DNA of 64,000 nucleotides from assembly GCF_017571495.1 (NCBI RefSeq), contig NZ_JAGETZ010000009.1:1-64000 (forward strand), given 5' to 3'. Each line of letters opens with the position of its first letter. Position 1 is the first letter of the stretch. Made by a program: the position numbers and the translations under genes. Shown here in pieces: positions 23,037 through 32,231 of this stretch. This DNA comes from Hymenobacter negativus (GTDB lineage Bacteria; Bacteroidota; Bacteroidia; Cytophagales; Hymenobacteraceae). The notes under the pieces were generated by a model. It was given only the letters and a program-made list of their open reading frames with translations. It was not told the DNA's origin and searched no databases.

Positions 23037-24845
23037 CTACTGCCAGGTATCGTTGCGGGTCTGGGAGGTGCCGGTGGGGGTGAAGGTGCGGTCCGAGCCA
23101 CCTTCGTAGAGGACGTTACCGGCCGCGTCTTTGCGGATGTATTTAAAGCTGACCGCCGTGCCGCTGGTCAGGTTGATGGTGCCTTTCCACACCGGGTAGG
23201 TGGCGCCGCTGAGCTTGATGGCGTTGGCCGTGTTCCAAGCCCCGAGCTGGGCGGTATTGCCCAGCACGTACACATCCTGGCCGCTCACGGTGTTGCTGTA
23301 GGTCACGTTGAAGGCCACGGCCGTGGTGCCGGTGGGGGGCGTAGTGGTACCGCCGGGCACCCACACGGCGTAGGAGCGGGCCCCCACCGGGAACACGCCG
23401 TAGCCGCTGGCGTTGGTGGTCACGGTGCCGGTGTTGTTGCCGGTGGCATCGGTGAGGGTGGCGTTGGCGAAGGGCGTGGTGATGCCCTTGGTGGCGGCCG
23501 TGCTGCCGTCGTTCAGCAGTTCCAGCAGGCCCTTGTGGGTGCTGTCGCCGGCGCGGGAGTAGGCGTACACATTGGCGTCGTTGATGCTGGTGTACTCGTT
23601 GGCCGCGCCATAGGCATTGGCCTTGCGAATGGCAATAAGCTTCTTAATCTGAGCGCCCAGGCCGTATTCGTAAAAGTCGCGGTAGAACACGCAGGGGTAG
23701 CCTTTTTCGCGGGTCAGGATGTAGGCATAGGCCAGCATTTTCAGGTTAGCCACCGGCGAAAAGAGCGCGCCGCCCTGCTGGTCGGTATCGTGGTTGTCGA
23801 CGAAGGACACCGACAGCGGCCCGTTGGCCTCGGTGAAGCCCGCGAATTGCAGGCCGCGCATGTCCCAGGCGCCGTTGCCGTTGCTCATGTCGCTGAACAG
23901 GTAGTGCAGCGGCACGTCGAACAGGCTGGTGCGCCCGCCGGTGGCGCTGGCGTAATTGTTCATGTCGCCCAGGTTCCGAAACCAGGCCTCGCTCACGGCA
24001 AAGCGGCCCGAAGTGCCCTTCACTGCATCAAGCCACTGGTTCACGAAGGGCGTGTAGATGTGCTTGGTGGCATCCAGCCGATAGCCGTCGAGGCCGAGCT
24101 TGGTCGTAATCCAGTTGCCCCAGCTAATGGTCTCGTTCACGTTGGCCGGGTTGCCGTTGTACTGAATCTCGGAGCCGAGCAGGTTGTCGTAGGCGTCGCC
24201 GTTGGCATAGGGCTGGAAATCGTATGCTTTCCACTGGTACCAGCCATTGTTGGGGGCCTGCTGGGTGGCCGTGAAGTTGCCCCAGTGCCACTGGTACGTG
24301 CTGTATGTGTTGTTGCGGCCGGGGTAGGTAAAGCTGGTGTACACGTTGTACTGCCCGTTGGCCAGCTCCTGCGCATCAGCCGAGGTGAAGTGGTTCATCA
24401 CCATGTCTTCGTACACCTGTACACCCTGCCCGTGCAACGAAGAAATGGCGCCCTGCAACTGGGCCAGCGTGCCGTAGCGAGTAGCCACGGTGCCCTTCTG
24501 GTTAAACTCGCCCAGGTCGTAGCGGTCGTAAACGCCGTAGCCCACGTCCAGGGCACCCGAGCCCTTGTAAGCCGGCGGCAGCCACACGGCCGTAATGCCG
24601 GCCTGGCCCAGCTCGGTGGCTTTGCTGCCCAGGTTCTGCCACCAGGTGCCGGCGGGCGTGCTGGTGGGCACGTCCCAGTAGAAGCCCTGCATCATCACCC
24701 CGTTGGCCACGGTGGCGTTGGAAGTGGCAGGGGCCACGGCGGCTGGCATGCCGGCATTGGGAAGCGTGGCTTCCTTGGCGCAGCCTGCTAAAAACAGGGC
24801 AGCAGCGAGCGATGCGCGGGTTGCCCCGCGGAGTAAGTGTGTCAT
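23037..24845 (-). CDS. Exported GH13 alpha-amylase lipoprotein with CBM20-like domain
   Basis: A 602-residue enzyme. The start MTHLLRGATRASL leads into a lipobox (FLAGC), so it is a lipoprotein. The GH13 barrel has GITAVWLPPAYKG, VYEDMVMNH, the nucleophile in DGYRLDATKH, the acid in VSEAWF and FVDNHDT. The last 95 residues resemble a CBM20 starch-binding domain (NVTYSNTVSGQDVYVLGN, LGAWN, VSFKYIRKD). It hydrolyses alpha-1,4 glucans outside the inner membrane. It shows no SusC/D neighbours. The start at 24845 is fixed by the lipobox; a longer frame upstream has no signal. Confidence 0.95.
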   Translation of the reverse strand: MTHLLRGATRASLAAALFLAGCAKEATLPNAGMPAAVAPATSNATVANGVMMQGFYWDVPTSTPAGTWWQNLGSKATELGQAGITAVWLPPAYKGSGALDVGYGVYDRYDLGEFNQKGTVATRYGTLAQLQGAISSLHGQGVQVYEDMVMNHFTSADAQELANGQYNVYTSFTYPGRNNTYSTYQWHWGNFTATQQAPNNGWYQWKAYDFQPYANGDAYDNLLGSEIQYNGNPANVNETISWGNWITTKLGLDGYRLDATKHIYTPFVNQWLDAVKGTSGRFAVSEAWFRNLGDMNNYASATGGRTSLFDVPLHYLFSDMSNGNGAWDMRGLQFAGFTEANGPLSVSFVDNHDTDQQGGALFSPVANLKMLAYAYILTREKGYPCVFYRDFYEYGLGAQIKKLIAIRKANAYGAANEYTSINDANVYAYSRAGDSTHKGLLELLNDGSTAATKGITTPFANATLTDATGNNTGTVTTNASGYGVFPVGARSYAVWVPGGTTTPPTGTTAVAFNVTYSNTVSGQDVYVLGNTAQLGAWNTANAIKLSGATYPVWKGTINLTSGTAVSFKYIRKDAAGNVLYEGGSDRTFTPTGTSQTRNDTWQ

Positions 24846-25193
24846 GAAGTGGTGGGAATTATGGAAGTGAGGCCGCAAGGTAGAACGCCGCCCCAAGCCC
24901 GTTGCAGTACAGGATTTTGGCTTTTGCATTCCTGCTAATTTCCCACCGCAAACGATACCGGGTTTTTTAATCTATCACAAAGGGCAACGTTTGCGCTTGC
25001 GAAGCTGATAAAATGGCGCCTCAAAAAAGAAGATGAGACGAGCATTTGCCCGAGAAAATAGGCAGGTGATGAAAATACTTCAATGCTGCTACCTCACGCG
25101 CCCGTCTTCGGTATAGCATAGGGGCGCGTGAGGAAACGGAAAATATAGCTCGTTAAGCACTTAACTGGCTTAATTCAGTGAGTAACCCCCGCT
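24846..25193. other. Intergenic region with split dyad and terminator
   Basis: Upstream of the amylase gene CGCAAACG (24947) and CGTTTGCG (24988) form an inverted pair 33 bases apart, a possible binding site. A hairpin at 25092 is listed separately. No gene is visible. Confidence 0.45.
25092..25133 (-). terminator. 12-bp stem hairpin
   Basis: CCTCACGCGCCC pairs perfectly with its complement around an 18-base loop. It lies downstream of the leftward SnoaL-like gene and probably ends its transcript. Confidence 0.75.
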
Positions 25194-25619
25194 TTATTCT
25201 TGCATTTTGCACCCATGCTCGCTAACGGTCAATTGATTCTCAATGGCGTTGCCATCCAGCAATGTCCAATGCTCCCGGATTTTGCCGTCTTCTAAACAGA
25301 AATAGCGGTAGCCAACTGCCTCCACGGTGCGGCCAGTGGCTGCGATGCCTCGCCACTCGCCGATGTGAGTGAGGTGCATCCGAATTTTGAGCATTGTTTT
25401 TTCGCCTTCACTCACTTGCGCTTCAATAGTTGTGCGGTGCGTAAATGAAGCGCTGGTGGCCTTTATCCACGCTTCGGTTCCGGCCGCCGTAGTTGGCAGG
25501 GTAGGTGGCAGGGAGTGGTCGTGATAATCGGGATGCAGCAGGCGGGGCAACTGGTCGAAGCGCTGTTGATTCCAAATTACTTCGATGTATTCCTGCACTA
25601 ATTGGGCGGTCGAGCTCAT
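25194..25619 (-). CDS. SnoaL-like (NTF2-fold) protein
   Basis: A 141-residue protein of the SnoaL/ester-cyclase type: VQEYIEVIWNQQRFDQLPRL at the start, YHDHS, then the end FCLEDGKIREHWTLLDG. The fold is a small alpha-beta cone that binds hydrophobic ligands; enzymatic role unknown. The second of two adjacent start codons (an ATG after a GTG) was chosen. It lies 79 bases after a Crp-type regulator gene on the same strand and probably shares its transcript. Confidence 0.88.
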   Translation of the reverse strand: MSSTAQLVQEYIEVIWNQQRFDQLPRLLHPDYHDHSLPPTLPTTAAGTEAWIKATSASFTHRTTIEAQVSEGEKTMLKIRMHLTHIGEWRGIAATGRTVEAVGYRYFCLEDGKIREHWTLLDGNAIENQLTVSEHGCKMQE

Positions 25620-25698
25620 CACTAATCAGGTTGGTGAGCTGCAAAGTTGGCCCTGCTAAGCGCAAGATAACGGTGATATTTGTCACACAATGGTCCAA

Positions 25699-26256
25699 CT
25701 AGCATGCGCCGCGTACCCGGCTCAAGGTTTCCCGGCTTACGCCCAGATAAGAGGCCAGCTGCCGCAAGGAAACGGCTTGCAACAACTCCGGCTGCTGTTG
25801 CTGGACGTGGTGGTAACGCTCAGCCGCCGTGCCCCGCAAGAGCAGTTCTAGGCGAACTTGCTGCTGCGCGAGTAATTGTTCCATTAGCCCCCGGCCAACG
25901 GCCTGTAATTCGGTGGCCCGTTCGTAGAGGCCCAGCATGTCGCCGCGCGACAGCACCCACAAAACAGTCGGCTTCATGGCTTCCAGGTAGAGCATCGAAG
26001 GCTTTGAGCCCGCCAGGCTAGCAAAGTCCGTCGTAAAGGTGCCAGGCAAGGCAAAGTGCGTATTGATTTCCCTGCCCTCATCCAGTAGATAGTGCCGTAA
26101 CAGCCCGTGCCGAATAAAATAGATGCGGTCGCACTGTTGGCCGGGTCGTAAAACTTGGCCGCCTTTTGGTAGCGTTATTGGCAGCAGTATAGCCTGCAGG
26201 AGCTGCCAATGGGTCGCAAGGAGCGGCACGGGCAGCGCGGCTTGAAAAGAATCCAT
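25699..26256 (-). CDS. Crp/Fnr family transcriptional regulator
   Basis: A 185-residue protein. A cyclic-nucleotide-binding-like barrel spans about 20-115 (PKGGQVLRPGQQCDRIYFI, GLLRHYLLDEGRE) and a C-terminal helix-turn-helix contains LRQLASYLGVSRETLSRVR. As with the regulator at 8893, ligand residues are not conserved. It probably controls the adjacent SnoaL-like gene. It ends almost at once after the recognition helix (VRGAC), so it is short for the family. Confidence 0.9.
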   Translation of the reverse strand: MDSFQAALPVPLLATHWQLLQAILLPITLPKGGQVLRPGQQCDRIYFIRHGLLRHYLLDEGREINTHFALPGTFTTDFASLAGSKPSMLYLEAMKPTVLWVLSRGDMLGLYERATELQAVGRGLMEQLLAQQQVRLELLLRGTAAERYHHVQQQQPELLQAVSLRQLASYLGVSRETLSRVRGAC

Positions 26257-26382
26257 AGGTGTTGTACAGCGTCTAACTATAGCTGCGCTGGGCTTCGCGG
26301 GCTATTTTTGTTTTCTGAGATGCCCCCATATACATCAGGCCGGAGTGGTAATGCCAGTCGGCGTCGCTACTCCAGGCCAGGG

Positions 26383-28179
26383 CTAGTTCAGCATGCCCGG
26401 GCCCAGCCAGCGGGCCACCGGGTAGCGGTTGTGGCCTGGCTCGTGGTAGGCCGAGCTTTGGTACACCCATTCGAGCTGGGCCTTGCCGTTGGCGGCGAAG
26501 GCGGGGTTGCCGGCTTTAAGCTTCTCCAAGCGCTCGCGCAGGGCCGGGTCGCGGCGCAGTAGGTCGGCGGCCAGGTCTTCGAATACATAGTCGGAGTAGT
26601 GCTCTTTCTGCTGGAGCACACTATCGAAAAAGCCCCAGGCGAAGAAGGAGTCGGTGGCTTGCGGCTCCAGCGTTTCCATGAGGTAGCGGATGGGGGCGCT
26701 CTCGTTCAGATACACCACAAAGTCGCCTTGGTGGAAGGTGGCCGTTTCCTGGCGGGGGCGCAGCTGCACCTGGCTGTGCAGGTAGTGGCCCTCGAAGGGC
26801 TTGGGCGTAGTCTTGAAATCTTCGAAATAATAAACCTCCACGGGCACGCTCACCGCCTGGGTTAGTGGTTCCAGGGTGGCCCCGTTGCGCCGCAGAATGT
26901 CTGCCACCTCGCTCCAGGCTTTGGGAATGAGGTAGGCCGTGGGCCGGCCGGCCGTGGTGGTGGGCTGAAAGGTATTATAATACTTCACGGGCTTGGTAAA
27001 GGGCCTGGTGCGGTCGTAGTACAGACGCGGCTGGCCACTGATTTCGCTGGGCTTGTGGCCCGCCTCGTAGCCCCGGAACTGCACGGTTTCGTGCTGGCTG
27101 TCGTCGAGGGCCCAGGTGAGGGGGAAGGTGGTTTGGGCGGCCATGTCGGCGGCGGCCTGGGCGCGGGCAGCGGCCAGGGCTTCGGCCTGCTGGCTCACGG
27201 TTTCGAGCACGGTCTTCAGGAAGTCGTAGGTGGCGTGCACGCGGGGCGCGTAGGCCTTCAGCATGTGCGTTTCGGGCATGAAGCCGATGGTGTTGAACAG
27301 CGCCGCGTAGCCGGTGGAGTAGCGCGGCGACTCTAGGAAGGCTTGCAGGCCGCTCTCGGGCGTTTCGCCATCGAAGTCCACGTAGGGCGTCATCGGCCAC
27401 TTTTTCTGCTCCATGCCTTTGTAGAGTGCGGGCAGCAGCTGGCCTTGCAGGTAGGTGCCCAGGGCCGGGGCCAGCTTGCTGTGCTGGGTGGCAATGAGCG
27501 TCATGGTGTACTGGTAGTCGGCCCCGTTGGAGGTGTGGGTTTCCACAAATACATCGGGCTTCCACTTCTGAAACAGCCGGGCGAACGACTGCGCATTGCG
27601 CGACTCCTGCTTGATGTAGTCGCGGTTCAAATCCAGGTGGCGGGCGTTGCCCCGGAAGCCATACTCGGCCGGCCCGTTCTGGTTCACGCGGGTGGTGGCG
27701 TTGCGGTTCAGCATGCCGTCAATGTTATAGACCGGCACGATAACGACCGTGACCTGGTCCAGCAGCTTCAGCAGCGACTTCTGTTGCAGCAGGTCGCGGG
27801 CCAGCATCATGCTGGCGTCAATGCCTTCGGGCTCGCCGGGGTGAATGCCGTTCTGGATAAAAACAACAGGTTTGCGTGCGGTAAGCTTCAGCTTGCCACC
27901 CTGCGCCTGGCCCTGGTCGGTCGACGGCATGCTAAAGCTTACCGCACTGCTCAGCACCACTTCGTGCAGCGGCAGGCCGGCGTCAGTAGGGCCCGCCTCG
28001 GCCAGGTGCAGGTGCTGCGGGTAGGCGGCGGCCAGCTTCTGGTAGTAGGCCAGGCACTCGGCGTAGGTGGCGGTGGTGTTGCCGGCCGGGTCGTTTTCGA
28101 AAGGCGTGCGCCAGGCGGGCGCCGGAGTCGGCAGGGTGGGGGTGAGGGTCATGAGCGAGGCAAGGAGCAGAGGAAACAT
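26383..28179 (-). CDS. Secreted M14 family metallocarboxypeptidase
   Basis: A 598-residue zinc peptidase. A signal peptide covers about 1-22 (MFPLLLASLMTLTPTLP). The zinc residues are in NGIHPGEPEG (His and Glu) and VETHTSNG (His); DLNRDY carries the substrate-binding arginine. The C-terminal 230 residues are a family-specific extension seen in Bacteroidota M14 proteins. It likely trims peptides in the periplasm or outside. The start was moved to the ATG at 28179 because the signal begins there. Divergent from the surE gene, with about 90 bases between. Confidence 0.93.
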   Translation of the reverse strand: MFPLLLASLMTLTPTLPTPAPAWRTPFENDPAGNTTATYAECLAYYQKLAAAYPQHLHLAEAGPTDAGLPLHEVVLSSAVSFSMPSTDQGQAQGGKLKLTARKPVVFIQNGIHPGEPEGIDASMMLARDLLQQKSLLKLLDQVTVVIVPVYNIDGMLNRNATTRVNQNGPAEYGFRGNARHLDLNRDYIKQESRNAQSFARLFQKWKPDVFVETHTSNGADYQYTMTLIATQHSKLAPALGTYLQGQLLPALYKGMEQKKWPMTPYVDFDGETPESGLQAFLESPRYSTGYAALFNTIGFMPETHMLKAYAPRVHATYDFLKTVLETVSQQAEALAAARAQAAADMAAQTTFPLTWALDDSQHETVQFRGYEAGHKPSEISGQPRLYYDRTRPFTKPVKYYNTFQPTTTAGRPTAYLIPKAWSEVADILRRNGATLEPLTQAVSVPVEVYYFEDFKTTPKPFEGHYLHSQVQLRPRQETATFHQGDFVVYLNESAPIRYLMETLEPQATDSFFAWGFFDSVLQQKEHYSDYVFEDLAADLLRRDPALRERLEKLKAGNPAFAANGKAQLEWVYQSSAYHEPGHNRYPVARWLGPGMLN

Positions 28180-28236
28180 GGCCGCAAAGGAACGGTTGGA
28201 AGGACGATACTCCCTCCTTATCCAAAGAGCGGAGTC

Positions 28237-28244
28237 TACCTTTG
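28237..28244 (+). promoter_or_regulatory. -7 promoter core (TACCTTTG)
   Basis: Matches the Bacteroidota TAnnTTTG element, 27 bases before the surE start codon. It also shows that the in-frame TTG at 28242 is not the start. No clear -33 box is seen. Confidence 0.65.
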
Positions 28245-28271
28245 CCCAACCTCGTCCCAACCGTCTTGTCT

Positions 28272-29138
28272 ATGCCCGAATCGACCACCCGCCCGCTCAT
28301 CCTCGTCTCCAACGACGACGGCATCACCGCCCCTGGCATCCGCCACCTCGTCGAAATCGTGCACGCCCTGGGGGCCGAAGTCGTGGTGGTAGCCCCCGAT
28401 TCGCCGCAGTCCGGCATGGGCCACGCCATCACCATCGGCCACCCCATGCGCCTGACCGAAAACCCGGTTTTTGGCCCCGATGTGAAAGCCTACCAGTGCT
28501 CCGGCACTCCCGCCGACTGCGTGAAAATTGCCCGGCACTACGTTCTCAAAGACCGCACCCCCGACCTCGTGGTGTCCGGCATCAACCACGGCTCCAATTC
28601 GTCGGTAAACGTGCTGTACTCAGGCACCATGTCGGCAGCCATTGAAGCCGCAATTGAAGGCCTGCCGGCCGTGGGCTTCTCGCTCTGCGACTACGGCCAC
28701 GAAGCCGATTTCTCGCACGTAGCTGAGTGGGTGAGCCAAGTCTGCCGCCACGCCCTGGCCCACGGCATCCCCGCCGGCACCGCCCTCAACGTCAACATCC
28801 CCAAAAATTCCGACACGCCCATTGCCGGCCTACGCCTGGGCCGCCAGGCCCGTGCCAAGTGGCAGGAAGAATTCGACCTGCGCCTCGACCCCTACCAGCG
28901 CCCGTACTTCTGGCTGCGGGGCGAGTTCGTAAACCTCGACCCCGGTACCGACACCGACGAATGGGCCCTGGCTCACAACTACGTATCGGTGGTGCCCTGC
29001 CAGTTCGACCTCACGGCGGCGGCGGGCCTGGCCTACCTCAGCAAACGCTGGCAGCTGCCCCTGCCCGAAGCCGAAGTAACTGCCACGCCGCCCCAGCCTC
29101 TTGCTGCGGAGGACTATGGAATAGCAGCTCAGGAGTAG
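28272..29138 (+). CDS. surE: 5'/3'-nucleotidase SurE
   Basis: A 288-residue protein of the SurE family, usual length 250-270. The metal-binding VSNDDGITAPG (D15, D16), SPQSGMGHAIT and SGINHGSNSS, VLYSGTM are all present. It removes phosphate from nucleoside 5'- or 3'-monophosphates and short polyphosphates in the cytoplasm, a stationary-phase housekeeping role. The C-terminal 40 residues beyond the fold are Pro- and Ala-rich. A strong promoter core lies directly upstream. Divergent from the M14 peptidase gene. Confidence 0.96.
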   Translation: MPESTTRPLILVSNDDGITAPGIRHLVEIVHALGAEVVVVAPDSPQSGMGHAITIGHPMRLTENPVFGPDVKAYQCSGTPADCVKIARHYVLKDRTPDLVVSGINHGSNSSVNVLYSGTMSAAIEAAIEGLPAVGFSLCDYGHEADFSHVAEWVSQVCRHALAHGIPAGTALNVNIPKNSDTPIAGLRLGRQARAKWQEEFDLRLDPYQRPYFWLRGEFVNLDPGTDTDEWALAHNYVSVVPCQFDLTAAAGLAYLSKRWQLPLPEAEVTATPPQPLAAEDYGIAAQE

Positions 29139-29143
29139 TTCTG

Positions 29144-29224
29144 TCATCCTGGGCTTGCGAAGGACCTTCTCACCGCTGAACTAATTGCTCTGACTTGACC
29201 AAGTCCTTCGCAAGCTCAGGATGA
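29144..29224. repeat. Dispersed inverted repeat, family B (copy 1)
   Basis: Arms TCATCCTGGGCTTGCGAAGG and their complement (25 and 24 bases) are separated by about 32 bases. The same arm sequence recurs at 47083-47107. I recall such sequences as scattered in Hymenobacter genomes, but this was not tested. Confidence 0.85.
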
Positions 29225-29244
29225 TGGATAATTTTGGCGAAAGT

Positions 29245-29282
29245 AAAAGCCCTTCTGGCCGCGTGGCTGGAAGGGCTTTTTT
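29245..29282 (+). terminator. Terminator
   Basis: AAAAGCCCTTC pairs perfectly with its complement, followed by a T-run. It lies beyond the dispersed repeat and probably ends the surE transcript. Confidence 0.8.
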
Positions 29283-29419
29283 GGCTGGCACCACGTACTA
29301 CTACGTGGTAGGTAAATGAGGTATAAGTACGCTGGTAAGCAAGTGAAAAGCGGTTGTTCCTTTGGGCCGTTCCGCTTGTGTCGAGCGGAGGATTATTTCT
29401 TTTCCTTCCTCCTAATATC

Positions 29420-30262
29420 ATGTCAACCGAAAAATCGATTATCTACTGGATAGGGCAGGAGCCCACCGGCCCGGGGCAGTCCCCCACGCTGGACCAGATG
29501 CCGGCAGCGGTTAGTATCGTGCCGTTGGCTTTCTGCGGTATTGACGTGGCTACGAACAGCCTCACCTACGGATTGCTCACGGAACAGAATTCGGCCGCAA
29601 CGATTCAAGGCTGGATTAAGACAGTCCGGGCCAACGGTACGAAGGTGGTGCTATCGATTTTATCAACTGCCTATGAAGAGGTTGACCCGCAGCAGTTCGC
29701 TCAGAACGTGAAGCGTGCGGTTGCGGAATGGGGAGTAGACGGGATTGACCTCGACTACGAGCCCCCGACCTATGACCCGAAAAAGCAGCAACATGTGCTG
29801 GCAGTCGTGAAGGCTTTGCGTCTGGCGCTGGGAGCGGATGCTTTGCTGATGGCCCCCATCTACAGTGCTTGGTCTGACAAATCCTTTTTGCAGGACTATG
29901 CTGCGCAACTGGACCTCCTGACTACGATGGATTATACGCCTTATTCGGGCCTGGCTTATACCGAGCAGCAGTTTGAGAAGTATGCGCACGCCATTGGCTC
30001 TAGTGAGAAGCTAGCGGTTGGAGTGAGCTGCATGAGTGGTCCCAAATCGCCTCACCCCAACAATTTCACACCGCTGGCCGATGTCATCACCCTCACCCAG
30101 TGGGAGCCGGCCAACGGTACCAAGGCAGGGGTAATGCTCTACACGTTCTCCTATGATTTGAAGGTGCGCATGGTCACTCCCAAGAACGGCAACCCCTACG
30201 ATGCTGGTACGGGGCAACCCGATGAAACCTGGACGAATACGATTCTGAAGAATCTGCCTTAA
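29420..30262 (+). CDS. GH18 family glycoside hydrolase
   Basis: A 280-residue protein with the GH18 active-site signature GVDGIDLDYEPP (catalytic glutamate near residue 113). The TMDYTPYSG (about 173) fits the substrate-positioning strand of the TIM barrel. It resembles bacterial chitinases and endo-beta-N-acetylglucosaminidases acting on GlcNAc polymers. No signal peptide precedes the start MSTEKSIIYW, so it may be cytoplasmic or exported in an unusual way. The upstream in-frame codons look like untranslated sequence. A terminator follows. Confidence 0.88.
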   Translation: MSTEKSIIYWIGQEPTGPGQSPTLDQMPAAVSIVPLAFCGIDVATNSLTYGLLTEQNSAATIQGWIKTVRANGTKVVLSILSTAYEEVDPQQFAQNVKRAVAEWGVDGIDLDYEPPTYDPKKQQHVLAVVKALRLALGADALLMAPIYSAWSDKSFLQDYAAQLDLLTTMDYTPYSGLAYTEQQFEKYAHAIGSSEKLAVGVSCMSGPKSPHPNNFTPLADVITLTQWEPANGTKAGVMLYTFSYDLKVRMVTPKNGNPYDAGTGQPDETWTNTILKNLP

Positions 30263-30346
30263 TCCTGCCTTCTTAGCGCTCTGGCCTTTTCTGCCGCTGG
30301 CGAAAGCCGGTATTATAGTTGTCAAATGACGGGGCCCAGGCCCTAA

Positions 30347-30381
30347 AAAGCCCTCCTGGCCGCTTGGTCAGGAGGGCTTTT
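30347..30381. terminator. Bidirectional terminator
   Basis: AAAGCCCTCCTG pairs perfectly with its complement around a 10-base loop, with flanking A and T runs. It separates the GH18 gene from the leftward histidine-kinase operon. Confidence 0.88.
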
Positions 30382-30401
30382 AAAGTTTGAGCAGGGACAG
30401 G

Positions 30402-30647
30402 CTATCCCGTTGGGGTTTTGTGTTTCCGACCTTTGCGCAGCCAGAAGAAGGAGGGCCGGTGCCCCAGTACCGGCCGCACTGTTTTGAGTGGGATGGGGGC
30501 AGTGGTTGACTTCCGAACCACCACCGGCGGGGCATGTTGGTCGAGCGGAGAGAGGGCCGTGCGATGCAGGGCCACTACCTCCGTGCCTACGGCGATTATC
30601 AGCACCAGCAGCAGGCTACTAAGCAAGATTTTCAGCAGAATACGCAC
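30402..30647 (-). CDS. Unknown small membrane-anchored protein
   Basis: An 81-residue protein starting with GTG. Residues 1-25 form one membrane helix (MRILLKILLSSLLLVLIIAV); the rest is polar, ending in a basic tail (RKGRKHKTPTG). No family known. It begins 36 bases after the histidine kinase stop codon on the same strand and so belongs to the operon. It could be a small accessory to the sensor, but this is only positional. Confidence 0.55.
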   Translation of the reverse strand: MRILLKILLSSLLLVLIIAVGTEVVALHRTALSPLDQHAPPVVVRKSTTAPIPLKTVRPVLGHRPSFFWLRKGRKHKTPTG

Positions 30648-30683
30648 AGGGAGTTGAATTACTCCCCGAAGCTACAATCACCC

Positions 30684-32063
30684 CTATGAAGCCGGCATGA
30701 ACCCAGCGGCCAATTTGGCGGTGGGCTGAAAATCCAGGATAAAATCCGTGCCCTGCCCCACCTTGGACTCTGCCCGGAGCACCGCGCCATGGAAGCCGGC
30801 AATGGTCTGAGCAATGGGCAGGCCCAGCCCGTAACCCTCCGGCGAGCCCGGCGCGTTGGAATTGAAGCGGCGGAATCGGTCGAACAGGTAAGGCAGGTTT
30901 TCGGGCGCGATACCAGGACCCGAATCCTCCACCCGCAACGTGTAGCCGCCGTCGGGCCGGGGCCGGCCCACCACCCGAATGCTGCCGCCCTCACGGTTGT
31001 ACTTGATGGCGTTGGAAATCAGATTGCGCAGCAATGTGTGCAGCAGGCTGGCGTTGGCCAGGGGCCGGGTGTCGTCGCCTTGGACGTCCACTTCCAGGCT
31101 GATATCGCGCTGCTGGCGGCGGTCGTCCAACTCCTCGGCCACGTCGGCCACGGCTTCGGAGAGGCGCACGGCTTCGTTGCGTAGGTACTGCTCGTTTTCG
31201 ATGTTGGCGATGAGCAGGAGGGTGCGCACGGTGTTGCGCAGGCGGTAGAGCGTGCGCTGCGATTCCACGATTTGCTGGGCGTGCTGCTCGGGCAAGGTAG
31301 GGTCCTGCAGCATATTCTCAAAGCGCGATTGCAGGATACTGGCTGGCGTGAGTAGCTCGTGGCTCACGTTGCTCATAAACTCCCGCTCCTTGGCAAAAGC
31401 CGACTGCACTTGCCGCATCAGCGAGTTCAACCGGTCGTCGAGCCGCCGGAAGTCAGTCGTGTCAGTGTCAATGGGTTCAAATTGGAAATCGGAAGGCTGC
31501 CGAATGCCCCGCAACTTGCGAATGGTGAGTTCCCGCAACGGTTCCAGCAGGTAGTGCGCAAAGGCCGCATCGGATAGCACGGTAAGCAGGGAGGCCGCCA
31601 CCAGCACCCACAGCGCAAACGTGCGCAGGGTGTCGGTGAGTAGTTCCACGGTTTCGAGCGAGGAGCCGATTTCTACCCGGAAAGCGGGCTGGCCCAGCGC
31701 TCCCGGTGGCCGGGCAAAGCTCAGAATGCGGTAGTCCTCTACCTGCTGGTCGACTTGCCGGGGCTCCTCAAAAATGCGCTCGGGTGGCAGCTGCGCCCCC
31801 GTTGGCAGCGGCGTGAGCGTGATGTACTCCTGCTTAAAGATGTTGTAGTCGGCGTAGGTTTCGGCCCGTTCGCCACGCTCAAATGCCTGCAGGCCGTCGC
31901 GGATAATGAGGGCTAGTACCCGCCGTTGCTTTTCGCGCAGGTGCTGGTCGGTGTGGCCCACCGCTACCCGCTGCACAATGGGCGGAATCACCAGCGCGCC
32001 CAGCAGCACCAGCAGCAGCTTGGAAAGAGCATTGAACAGGGCCAGCTTGGCTTCGAGTCTCAT
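30684..32063 (-). CDS. Sensor histidine kinase
   Basis: A 459-residue membrane kinase. Membrane helices lie near residues 13-33 and 148-168 and enclose a periplasmic sensor of about 115 residues without a recognised fold. The dimerisation box is REFMSNVSHELLTP with phospho-acceptor H235; ATP-binding motifs include NLISNAIKYN, VEDSGPGIAPENLP and GYGLGLPIAQTI. It should phosphorylate the regulator encoded upstream. The start MRLEAKLALF was chosen because the first membrane helix follows. A 116-base palindrome lies between it and the regulator gene. Confidence 0.94.
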   Translation of the reverse strand: MRLEAKLALFNALSKLLLVLLGALVIPPIVQRVAVGHTDQHLREKQRRVLALIIRDGLQAFERGERAETYADYNIFKQEYITLTPLPTGAQLPPERIFEEPRQVDQQVEDYRILSFARPPGALGQPAFRVEIGSSLETVELLTDTLRTFALWVLVAASLLTVLSDAAFAHYLLEPLRELTIRKLRGIRQPSDFQFEPIDTDTTDFRRLDDRLNSLMRQVQSAFAKEREFMSNVSHELLTPASILQSRFENMLQDPTLPEQHAQQIVESQRTLYRLRNTVRTLLLIANIENEQYLRNEAVRLSEAVADVAEELDDRRQQRDISLEVDVQGDDTRPLANASLLHTLLRNLISNAIKYNREGGSIRVVGRPRPDGGYTLRVEDSGPGIAPENLPYLFDRFRRFNSNAPGSPEGYGLGLPIAQTIAGFHGAVLRAESKVGQGTDFILDFQPTAKLAAGFMPAS

Positions 32064-32090
32064 GGGGGTGTAATGGTGTTGAGCACAAAA

Positions 32091-32206
32091 GAACGTCATG
32101 CCGAGCAGAGCCGAGGCATCTCGCGTGGGGTAGTAATCAATGCTGTATTCAACGATTGAGTTACTGCTGCACGCGAGATGCCTCGGCTTTGCTCGGCATG
32201 ACGTTC
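32091..32206. repeat. 116-bp palindromic element, 37-bp arms with one mismatch
   Basis: The arms start GAACGTCATGCCGAGCAGAG and pair across a 42-base centre. It occupies almost all of the space between the response regulator and its kinase gene. It could fold in the operon mRNA. It is unrelated in sequence to the other repeats here; I recall similar sequences in Hymenobacter. Confidence 0.9.
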
Positions 32207-32231
32207 TGGGGTTTTTTCTTACAAAAACTGC

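Noticed and set aside
23034..24791. A 585-codon open frame antisense to the amylase gene
   Set aside because: Gly/Val/His-rich composition typical of an antisense shadow; the amylase on the other strand has full catalytic motifs.
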